Shown piece by piece: positions 58,301-64,000 of a stretch of 64,000 nucleotides of DNA (positions are counted from its first letter, which is position 1; every line of letters begins with the position of its first letter). Both the position numbers and the translations under genes were made by a program. The notes under the pieces were generated by a model that searched no databases, was not told where the DNA came from, and saw nothing but the letters and a program-made list of their open reading frames with translations. The stretch covers positions 62,001 to 126,000 of the forward strand of contig NZ_JNYY01000007.1 in assembly GCF_000716785.1 (NCBI RefSeq). Direction: 5' to 3'. The stretch comes from Amycolatopsis vancoresmycina. Its GTDB lineage: Bacteria; Actinomycetota; Actinomycetes; Mycobacteriales; Pseudonocardiaceae.

Positions 58301-58568
58301 TTTCGGCGCCGATCGCCACCGGCTCGGTCCCCCGCGTCACCGTCAGCGGGCCCAGGACGCCGATCCGCACCGGCTCCGGCGGGGCCTCGGCGAGCGCTTC
58401 CCGCAACCGCCGCTCGGTCTCCGGCCGGGGCCGCCGGACGCTGCCGAGCTCGGCGTTGCGCACCGCGCGCAGGCTCAGCCCCGCGCGCTCGGCGAGCTGG
58501 GCCTGGGTGAGGCCGGCGAGCACACGCCGGTCGCGCAGCCACCCGGCGAACGACGGACCTTCGTCCAC
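55323..58568 (-). CDS. AfsR/SARP-family regulator with XRE, BTAD, NB-ARC and TPR domains
   Basis: A 1081-residue pathway-type regulator. Residues 6-60 are an XRE helix-turn-helix (LTQAQLAERAGLSLRAVRNAELGS). An OmpR-like winged helix follows at about 68-150 and a bacterial transcriptional activation domain to about 300. The NB-ARC ATPase has Walker A GTGGVGKT at 340-347 and Walker B RRMLVLLDNA. From about 670 to the end TPRs repeat every 36-40 residues, with ALEEALALARETGD-like consensus. SARPs of this large type switch on secondary metabolism or stress genes. GTG 58568 follows GAGAGGACAC. Confidence 0.93.
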   Translation of the reverse strand: MDEGPSFAGWLRDRRVLAGLTQAQLAERAGLSLRAVRNAELGSVRRPRPETERRLREALAEAPPEPVRIGVLGPLTVTRGTEPVAIGAEKQRLLLAMLALQPNRTVRREDLVDVVWDEPPSSCLELLHTYVARLRRALRPADLIATDKGGYRLAAGEQELDLLEFEALLARDAHREALGLWRGPALADLGRLRQHPARLAIAMQRAKAVMGYAETADPEDAAVQLRVLTAEEPLNESAHAKLMVALAASGRQAAALGVFDEVRRRLAGELGIEPGPELRAAHRQVLRQDFAAPEPPSRVPAQLPADVPGFRGRAAQLAELDALLRRGEGDTGARIAVLSGTGGVGKTALAVHWAQRSPAEFPDGQLYLDLHGFGTVRPVDPGDALSGFLRALGVPGADIPAEPEERAAKFRTALAGRRMLVLLDNAGSVGQVRPLLPGSPTCLVLVTSRDALPGLVARDGARRVLVDLLTEAEARDLLRALLGRRVDDEPEATAALIGYSARLPLALRLVAELALSRPGERLAALADELADERRRLDLLDGGGDPLTAVRAVFSWSYRHLTLAAARVFRLCGLHPGRDLTPPAIAALAGVPLPEAERLTGTLVRAHLAQQTGEDRVQLHDLLRVYAAELAAGDPAESREAQERLFDFYVSSAGQAMDVVLPQERHLRPRVPEPDVKVLDAQAWLEAERRNLLAVAAHATRHGWPGHLRLLSGILWHYLDVGGYHEEALVLHTHASALAHHAGDRAAEAEPLILIALGHWRVGRSREALRYLEEALALARETGDRRTEIHAVNTLGLVCRALGRFAEGIGYSTGALALARESGDRTSEGLVLVVLGCACRGIGWYGEAIGYLEEALALARDIADRTGEGYALVNLADTMSALGRHDEAARVLEEGLAHLRAMGVRVSEGYALGILGDIEHARGRYAEAAEHLERALEIAQETGSPTNRSVALKHLGDVRLAQGRHAEAARHLDEALSLARECGDRGAESRVLNSLGHLAAARGAAADALAYHREALAVAGKTGCRPEQGRAHCGLGEVHSGLGDPEAAREHWERALACYAEEGVPGAVRVRNHLAALERVAG

Positions 58569-58809
58569 ACGTGTCCTCTCCGGCGTCCCCCTGGCGGAAC
58601 GTACCTCTCCAGCATCACGATCGTGCCGCCCGAGATGTACCACCGATCGGCGAAGATAACCGTTTCCGCAGGTACCGAGGGTGACCACGGCGCGGGCCCG
58701 CGGTACAGGCGCTCGTCCACCACGCCTTCCTAGGCTGTGCCGTGTCCGGTGGTGGCGAGGGGTTCGCGGAGCAGCCGTCGCTTGGGGTACGACGGCTGCA
58801 CCCGGACCT

Positions 58810-59538
58810 TCAGACGCCGAAGCGCTTCAGCAGGGCACGCACGGCGGCCGGGTCTTCGACGTGGGCGTTGTGCCCGAGCCCGGCGAGCGTGACGGCGTCG
58901 GCGTCGAGCGCCCGCAGCTGCTCCGGACGACTCATCGGGTCGTTCTCCCCCGCGGCGAGCACGACCGGGCAGCGCGCCCCGGCCAGCAGGGCCGGCATGT
59001 CCGGTGCGCCGAGGCCGAACGCGGCCGGGTCCAACGCGAGGCGCCAACCTCCCTCGGTCTCGCGAAGCCCGGCCGGGTCGGTGGGCGCGATCCCCAGCAG
59101 CCCGGACACCTTCAGGTAGGCCTGTTCGGCGTCGGCCAGCGTCTCGAACACCCGCGGCGGCTTGGCCGCGAACGAGGCCGCGCGGTTCAGGTCGTCCTGG
59201 CTCCACTCGACCTTCACACCGAGGGCGAGCACGCCCGCGACCTCGACGTCGTAGCGGTCGGACGCCAGTTCCAGCGCGAGCACCCCGCCGAGCGAATGCC
59301 CGGCGACGACCAGCGGCCCGCCGTCCGGCAGCGCCCGCGCGACCGCCTCGGCGAGCGTGGCGAAGCTGTAGTGCGGCAGGGGTGCGGACGGGCCGTGGCC
59401 GGGCAGGTCGGGCACCAGGACGCGCCGGTCGAGCTGGACGGCGAAGTGGTCCCAGACAGCACCGGTCGCGCCGAGGCCGTGCAGGAGGAGGACGGCCGGT
59501 TCGCCCTTGCCCCCGATGCGCATGTTGAGCGTGTCCAT
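58810..59538 (-). CDS. Alpha/beta-fold hydrolase
   Basis: A 242-residue alpha/beta hydrolase. The oxyanion region is LLLHGLGATGAVW, the nucleophile elbow is GHSLGG with Ser82, the acid is in AGENDPMS and the His in GLGHNAHVEDP. No lid insertion is evident. The substrate is unknown; esters or lactones are typical. It diverges from the P450 gene, 47 bp apart. The 240 bp between its 3' end and the SARP start hold the SARP promoter region, without a site I can name. Confidence 0.93.
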   Translation of the reverse strand: MDTLNMRIGGKGEPAVLLLHGLGATGAVWDHFAVQLDRRVLVPDLPGHGPSAPLPHYSFATLAEAVARALPDGGPLVVAGHSLGGVLALELASDRYDVEVAGVLALGVKVEWSQDDLNRAASFAAKPPRVFETLADAEQAYLKVSGLLGIAPTDPAGLRETEGGWRLALDPAAFGLGAPDMPALLAGARCPVVLAAGENDPMSRPEQLRALDADAVTLAGLGHNAHVEDPAAVRALLKRFGV

Positions 59539-59572
59539 CAGCGCAGCCTCCCAAATTGTCGGTGGGCGCGGC

Positions 59573-59578
59573 TAGGGT
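59573..59578 (+). promoter_or_regulatory. Leaderless -10 hexamer TAGGGT
   Basis: TAGGGT ends 7 nt before the GTG at 59586 of the P450 gene, supporting that start. Confidence 0.45.
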
Positions 59579-59585
59579 CTGGCCC

Positions 59586-60839
59586 GTGACGATCACCGAT
59601 CCGGACACCTACGTGCAGGGTGTCCCGTACGACGAGCTGGCGCGGCTGCGGCGCGCCGGCCCGGTGGTGCGCGTCGACGACTTCTGGGCCGTGCTCGGGC
59701 ACGCCGAGGTGCGGCGCGTGCTGCGCGACCCGGGAGTGTTCTCTTCGCAGCTCGGCGGCACGCAGATCCGCGACGCCGCGGACCTCGCGTACGTGCGCCG
59801 GATGATGCTGAACATGGACCCGCCGGAGCACGGCCGGCTGCGCGGGCTGCTCACGAAGGCGTTCACCCCGCGCGCGATCGCGAAGCTGACGTCGCAGATC
59901 GAGAGCTGGGCGCGGGAGCTCGTTCTCGCCGTCGCCGATCGCGGCGAGTGCGACTTCGCGCAGGTGGCCGCCGATCTGCCGCTGCGCACCCTGGCCGGCG
60001 TGTTCGGCGTGCCGGACGAGGACCGGCGGCTGATGTACGACTGGAGCAACCGCGTGATCGGGTACCAGGATCCCGAGTACGCGGTGAGCTCGACCGTTTC
60101 CGTTTCCGAGGTGAGCGAGCTGGCCAGGGTCGCGCTCGCCGTCCGCCCGTCGCCGGGGCCGGACGGGTCGATGCCGGATCCCCGGACGCGCGCGGGCATG
60201 CCGGATCTCTACGCGTACGCGAACGCGTTGGGCGAGTACAAACGGGAGCACCCCGGCGACGACGTCATGAGCAACCTGATGCAGCACGTCGGCGACGACG
60301 GCGGGCGCGTCTCGCTCGCCGAGTTCGAGAACCTGTTCTGGCTGTTTTCCGTGGCGGGCAACGAAACCCTGCGCAACGGCCTGCCCGGTGGGCTGCTCGC
60401 GCTGCTCTCGCACCCCGCGGAATACCGGCGGCTCCTCGACGACCGGTCCCTGCTGCCCTCGGCGGTGGAAGAGATGTTGCGGTGGTGGACGCCGGTGGTG
60501 CACTTCCGGCGCACGGCGGCATCCGGCGTCCGGCTGTCCGATGTGGACATTGCCGCCGGTGACAAGGTGGTGGTCTGGTTCTCGTCGGCCAACCGGGATC
60601 CTTCGGTGTTCCCCGATCCGGACACCTTCGACATCGGCCGGACCCCGAACGACCACCTCACCTTCGGCCACGGCCCGCACTTCTGCCTCGGCGCGCACCT
60701 CGCACGGGTCCAGCTGCGAGCGATGTTCGACGCGGTGCTCGACCTGCTGGGGTTCGTGGAACTCGCCGGGGAGCCCGTGCGGCTGCGGTCGAACTTCCAG
60801 AACGGCCTCAAGTCGCTGCCGATCAGGTGGAGCGGCTGA
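59586..60839 (+). CDS. Cytochrome P450
   Basis: A 417-residue soluble bacterial P450. The haem-binding loop is FGHGPHFCLGAHLAR with Cys367. The oxygen-activation helix reads FSVAGNETLRNG, an AGNET variant of the usual AGxDT. The ExxR motif is in EEMLRW and PPEHGRLRGLLTKAFTP marks the C-helix. The subfamily and substrate cannot be assigned. No ferredoxin or reductase gene is adjacent, so redox partners come from elsewhere. The LysR start overlaps its stop (TGATG), so the two genes are translationally coupled. Confidence 0.95.
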   Translation: MTITDPDTYVQGVPYDELARLRRAGPVVRVDDFWAVLGHAEVRRVLRDPGVFSSQLGGTQIRDAADLAYVRRMMLNMDPPEHGRLRGLLTKAFTPRAIAKLTSQIESWARELVLAVADRGECDFAQVAADLPLRTLAGVFGVPDEDRRLMYDWSNRVIGYQDPEYAVSSTVSVSEVSELARVALAVRPSPGPDGSMPDPRTRAGMPDLYAYANALGEYKREHPGDDVMSNLMQHVGDDGGRVSLAEFENLFWLFSVAGNETLRNGLPGGLLALLSHPAEYRRLLDDRSLLPSAVEEMLRWWTPVVHFRRTAASGVRLSDVDIAAGDKVVVWFSSANRDPSVFPDPDTFDIGRTPNDHLTFGHGPHFCLGAHLARVQLRAMFDAVLDLLGFVELAGEPVRLRSNFQNGLKSLPIRWSG

Positions 60840-61732
60840 TGGAGATCCGCGAGCTCCGGACGTTCGTCGCGGTCGTCGAGGCGGGCGCGATGTCGAAGGC
60901 GGCGCGGCAGCTGCACGTCAGCCAGCCTGCCCTGTCCCAGACGATCACCGCGCTGGAACGGCGGCTCGGCGTCCCGCTGCTGGTGCGCACGAGCACCGGT
61001 GTCCAGGTGACGGACGCCGGCACGACGCTGCTCGGCGAGGCCCGCGCCGTGCTGGCCCGCCACGACCAGGCGGTCGCGGCGATGGCCCGGCACACGAGCG
61101 ACGGCGGCGGCGTGCTGCGCGTCGGCGTCCCCCTGGAACTGCCGCCGGAGCTGCTGCCGTCGGCGCTCGCGCGGCTGCCGGGCACGCGGGTGCAGGCGCG
61201 GCACCTGTCGTCGGTGGCGCAGGTGGCCGCGCTGCGGGCGGGCGAGCTCGACGTCGGGCTGGTCCGCGAGCGCCCGGCCGGGCCCGACCTGGACGCGGTG
61301 CTGGTGGTGGCCGAGGACGTGGGTGTCCTGCTGGCCGCGAACGTGGCGGAGAAACTCGGCGCACCGGTCCGGCTGGAGGCGCTGGCCGGGCTGGAGTGGT
61401 TCGCGTTCCCGCGTGCGGGCAGCCCGGCGTGGTACGACGAGCTGGCGGCGATCCTGCGCAGCCACGGCCTCGACGTCGGCCCGGAGGTCCCGGAGGAGCA
61501 GCGGCTGATCGTCGAGCTCAAGATCCCGGCGGTCAGTGCGGGCGGGGCGTACGCGTTCGCGCCGCCCGAGTGGCCGTACCCGCTGCCGGACACGGTGCGG
61601 TGGGTGCCGCTGGCCGGGCGGCCGATCGTCCGGCGGACCTGGGCCGTGTGGCCGGCGGCGTCGCGGCGGCGGGACGTGGCGGAGTTCGTCGCGGCGCTGG
61701 AAGACCATCGGCAAACCGGATCGGGGGTATAA
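60839..61732 (+). CDS. LysR-family transcriptional regulator
   Basis: A 297-residue LysR protein. The N-terminal winged helix-turn-helix has LRTFVAVVEAGAMSKAARQLHVSQPALSQTITALE, and an effector domain of the PBP type follows from about residue 90. Its ATG overlaps the P450 stop. LysR genes are usually divergent to their targets; this one lies downstream of the P450, so cotranscription with it is likely and control of the P450 is possible. Confidence 0.94.
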   Translation: MEIRELRTFVAVVEAGAMSKAARQLHVSQPALSQTITALERRLGVPLLVRTSTGVQVTDAGTTLLGEARAVLARHDQAVAAMARHTSDGGGVLRVGVPLELPPELLPSALARLPGTRVQARHLSSVAQVAALRAGELDVGLVRERPAGPDLDAVLVVAEDVGVLLAANVAEKLGAPVRLEALAGLEWFAFPRAGSPAWYDELAAILRSHGLDVGPEVPEEQRLIVELKIPAVSAGGAYAFAPPEWPYPLPDTVRWVPLAGRPIVRRTWAVWPAASRRRDVAEFVAALEDHRQTGSGV

Positions 61733-61814
61733 GGAGGGCCGAACCCGGATCCGGAAGCCCGTTCCCGGTGGGCGCGCTTGAACCCTTCGACCGAGGATTC
61801 GAAGGAGCAGAGCG

Positions 61815-62561
61815 ATGAGTGCAGAACTGTCCGGGTCGACGGCGCTGGTGACCGGCGGGACGAGCGGCATCGGCCGCGCGACGGCGGTGGCGCTGGCGGG
61901 GCTCGGCGCCCACGTGGTGCTGTCCGGCCGCGACGCCGGCCGTGGCGCCGAGGTCGTCCAGACGATCCGCGCGGCCGGCGGCAAGGCCGACTTCGTGGCG
62001 GCGGAGCTGACGGACGCGGCGTCGGCGCGCGCCCTGGCGGACCGGGCACGCGAGGTCGGCGGGCCGATCGACGTGCTGGTCAACAACGCCGGGATCTTCC
62101 CGACCGGCCCGACGGCCGACTTCCCGGAGACGGACTTCGACGCGGTGTTCGCGACGAACGTGAAGGTGCCGTTCTACCTCGTCGCCGCGCTGGCGCCGGA
62201 AATGGCGGCACGCGGCCACGGCGCGATCGTCAACGTGTCCACGATGGTGGCGCTCCGCGGGATGGCGGGCATGGCGGTGTACGGCGCGTCGAAGGCGGCG
62301 GTGGAGCTGATGACGAAGGCGTGGGCGGCGGAGTACGGGCCATCGGGAGTCAGGGTCAACGCGGTCAGCCCAGGCCCGACCCGCACGGAGGGAACAGCTG
62401 CCTTCGGCGACGGCCTGGACGAGCTGGCTTCGGCAGGCCCGGCGGGCCGCGTGGCGGCCCCGGAGGAAATCGCGGCGGCGATCACGTTCCTGGTGACGCA
62501 AGGGTCGAGCTTCGTCCAGGGCGCAATCCTGCCGGTGGACGGCGGCCGCGCGGCGGTCTGA
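61815..62561 (+). CDS. Short-chain dehydrogenase/reductase
   Basis: A 248-residue classical SDR that uses NAD(P). The cofactor motif TGGTSGIG is at residues 13-20, NNAG lies near residue 92, and the catalytic Ser is in NVSTM, with Tyr156 and Lys160 in YGASK. The C-terminal ILPVDGG signature is complete. GAAGGAGCAGAGCG is the ribosome site. It follows the LysR gene by 82 bp and may be a separate unit. The substrate is unknown. Confidence 0.95.
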   Translation: MSAELSGSTALVTGGTSGIGRATAVALAGLGAHVVLSGRDAGRGAEVVQTIRAAGGKADFVAAELTDAASARALADRAREVGGPIDVLVNNAGIFPTGPTADFPETDFDAVFATNVKVPFYLVAALAPEMAARGHGAIVNVSTMVALRGMAGMAVYGASKAAVELMTKAWAAEYGPSGVRVNAVSPGPTRTEGTAAFGDGLDELASAGPAGRVAAPEEIAAAITFLVTQGSSFVQGAILPVDGGRAAV

Positions 62562-62578
62562 GCGCGCGCGGGACGGCG

Positions 62579-63391
62579 TCACCGCAGGAAGGTGACGCCG
62601 TCCCGCGGCCGTTCGTCCACCGTCAGCGCGAACACGTCCGGGCGCGCGTAGTGCCCCGACACGTCGAGGCTCTTGCGCGCCGCCACGAGCTCGTCGAGGT
62701 CGATTTCCGCCGTGATCAGGCCCTCGCCGTCCTGGAGCGGGCCCGCCAGCACGTCACCCGTCGGGCCCACGATCACGCTGCCGCCGCGGAACCGGTCGTC
62801 GCCCGCCGACTCGTACGGGCACGCCGAAACCACGAAACAGCGGCCCTCGTCCGCGATGTGGCGCATCGACGCCTGCCAGACTTCGCGGTCGTCCGCCGTC
62901 GGAGCGCACCAGATCTGCACGCCCTTCGCGTACATCGCCGCGCGCAGCAACGGCATGTGGTTCTCCCAGCAGATCGCCGCGCCCGCCAGGCCCGCCGCCG
63001 TCGGGATCACCGGGAGCGTCGAGCCGTCGCCGCGGCCCCAGAACACGCGTTCCCGCGCGGTGGGCACCAGCTTGCGGTGCTTGCCCACCAGCCCGAGGTC
63101 CGGGTCGAGGAACACCGCCGTGCTGTACAACGTCGAGCCGTCGCGCTCGATGACGCCTGCCACCAGGGACGCGCCGGTCCGGGACGCCAGACCGGCCAGC
63201 GCCGCCGTCTCCGGGCCCGGCACCGGCACCGCCGCGTGGAAGTACTCGACGAACGGCGTCCGGCCCGGATAGCCGCCGAGCACCGCCTCCGGCAGCACGA
63301 CCAGGTCGACGCCACGGAGTTCGTCCTCGAACGCCAGGATCCGCGACAGGGGAACGCCCGCCGCGAGCTGCAGCGCGGCGACGACCGTCAT
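62579..63391 (-). CDS. Nitrilase-family carbon-nitrogen hydrolase
   Basis: A 270-residue enzyme of the nitrilase superfamily. The catalytic triad is Glu35 (VLPEAVLGG), Lys107 (HRKLVPT) and Cys141 (AAICWENHMP). The CWEN motif is that of true nitrilases rather than amidases, though the chain is shorter than the usual 320-350 because it lacks the C-terminal extension needed for spiral assembly. The ATG overlaps the stop of the DUF1295 gene (ATGA), so the two are coupled. The substrate is unknown. Confidence 0.92.
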   Translation of the reverse strand: MTVVAALQLAAGVPLSRILAFEDELRGVDLVVLPEAVLGGYPGRTPFVEYFHAAVPVPGPETAALAGLASRTGASLVAGVIERDGSTLYSTAVFLDPDLGLVGKHRKLVPTARERVFWGRGDGSTLPVIPTAAGLAGAAICWENHMPLLRAAMYAKGVQIWCAPTADDREVWQASMRHIADEGRCFVVSACPYESAGDDRFRGGSVIVGPTGDVLAGPLQDGEGLITAEIDLDELVAARKSLDVSGHYARPDVFALTVDERPRDGVTFLR

Positions 63392-64000
63392 CCGCGGGCC
63401 GGCCACGGGACCACCGCCGACGTCCGGCGCTGGTAGTCGGCGTACTCCGGGTACCGGGACTTCGTGATGCTCTCGGTGAACCGCGTCGAGCCGACGAACA
63501 GCAGCGTCAGCAGGACCGCGCCGATGACCGTCCACTGCAGACCGCCCGCGACGACGCCGAACACGGCGATCGCCCACCACTGCGCCTGCTCGAAGAAGAA
63601 GTTCGGGTGCCGCGAGTAGCGGAACAACCCCGTCTGCAGGAACCGCGAAGCCGCCCGGCCCGCGTGCTTCTCGCGGTGGAACTCCCACTGCTGCTGGTCG
63701 GCGGCCGTCTCCCCGACCAGGAACGCGGCGAAGATCAGCGCGACGACGACGTCCGCGGCGCCGAAGCCGCCGGGGTGCTCCAGCGCGGTCAGCGCCGGGA
63801 GCGTGATCAGCAGCAGGATCACGTTCTGGTACAGCGAGATGAAGCAGAAGTTGAAGACCTGGAACTGCCACGGCGCCATCCGCTCGCGCAGCACGGCCCA
63901 CCGGTAGTCCTCGCCGCCCGGCGCGTAACCACCCTTCCGCGCGAAGTTGAACGTCAGCCGGATCCCCCACAACGCCACCAGCGCGAACATCACGTCCAGC
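63388..64000 (-). CDS. DUF1295-family membrane protein (5' end outside window)
   Basis: The C-terminal 204 or so residues of a DUF1295 protein, a relative of steroid 5-alpha-reductase and isoprenylcysteine methyltransferases. The C-terminal signature RYSRHPNFFFEQAQWWAI and the YPEYADYQRRT close are present, with several membrane helices before. The coding frame runs off the window end, so the start is missing. The stop overlaps the nitrilase start. The reaction is unknown; the family is thought to act on lipids or isoprenoids in the membrane. Confidence 0.92.
   Translation of the reverse strand, partial: LDVMFALVALWGIRLTFNFARKGGYAPGGEDYRWAVLRERMAPWQFQVFNFCFISLYQNVILLLITLPALTALEHPGGFGAADVVVALIFAAFLVGETAADQQQWEFHREKHAGRAASRFLQTGLFRYSRHPNFFFEQAQWWAIAVFGVVAGGLQWTVIGAVLLTLLFVGSTRFTESITKSRYPEYADYQRRTSAVVPWPARG

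Noticed and set aside
55353..58733. A 1126-codon frame antisense to the SARP regulator gene
   Set aside because: Low-complexity translation with no recognisable motif, while the opposite strand has ordered XRE, BTAD, NB-ARC and TPR domains.
55323..62561. A secondary-metabolite biosynthetic gene cluster around the SARP regulator and P450
   Set aside because: No PKS, NRPS, terpene synthase or RiPP core gene is present; the enzymes are single tailoring-type genes without a scaffold-forming enzyme.
1..64000. tRNA, rRNA and CRISPR arrays
   Set aside because: No cloverleaf with a GGTTCGA-type T loop, no rRNA-like stretch and no regularly spaced repeats were seen by eye; a dedicated scan could still find a divergent tRNA.

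Overview
The window is very GC-rich, gene-dense actinomycete DNA, most likely from Amycolatopsis or another Pseudonocardiaceae genus. The evidence is mycothione reductase (mycothiol metabolism), a map / lipoprotein-PBP / GNAT / ispG / rip1 / dxr neighbourhood like that of mycobacteria and relatives, an AfsR/SARP-type giant regulator, frequent GTG starts, and many apparently leaderless promoters (a TAnnnT hexamer 6-7 nt before the start codon). The genus is an inference; the phylum is secure. No tRNA, rRNA or CRISPR array was seen.

Layout. 1-5.4 kb: end of a NarL-type response regulator, YjbQ, an ABC-2-like membrane protein, a HAD phosphatase, and a rhomboid-like/phosphatidylglycerol lysyltransferase fusion. 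5.5-9.9 kb: a two-gene putative immune module, a SLATT-like 2TM protein translationally coupled to a large nucleoside-phosphorylase-like / NACHT / leucine-rich-repeat NTPase; this is the best candidate for an undescribed system. 9.9-23.5 kb: proS and a run of mostly single-gene metabolic and regulatory units (VOC, 2-hydroxyacid dehydrogenase, tandem GNAT, YaaA, FAD oxidase, SUFU-like, TetR plus methyltransferase, LysR/MBL pair, CrtI-like oxidoreductase, RIO kinase). 23.5-35.7 kb: DEAD-box helicase with a long leader, bioF, a secreted trypsin, an M15 lipoprotein, mtr, an MFS/GntR pair, and an operon of RHH protein, DUF4097 protein and DrrAB-like ABC exporter.

35.7-46.4 kb holds housekeeping genes for N-terminal methionine removal, peptidoglycan synthesis, MEP isoprenoid synthesis (dxr, ispG) and regulated intramembrane proteolysis. 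The rip1 homologue is broken by a frameshift as the sequence stands. 46.6-48.8 kb: an acyltransferase whose stop codon lies in the CTAG target duplication of an intact IS5-family element. 48.9-55.4 kb is accessory: a DHA2 exporter, a resolvase-like protein without the catalytic serine, a TPR regulator that has lost its HTH, a small internally duplicated protein, a MocR regulator and a divergent methyltransferase. 55.3-64 kb: an XRE-SARP-NB-ARC-TPR regulator, an alpha/beta hydrolase, a P450 coupled to a LysR regulator, an SDR, a nitrilase, and a DUF1295 membrane protein cut by the window edge.

Translational coupling (ATGA or TGATG overlaps) marks the tightest pairs: SLATT/NACHT, ABC ATPase/permease, P450/LysR, TPR protein/tandem-repeat protein, methyltransferase/55-aa ORF, and DUF1295/nitrilase.
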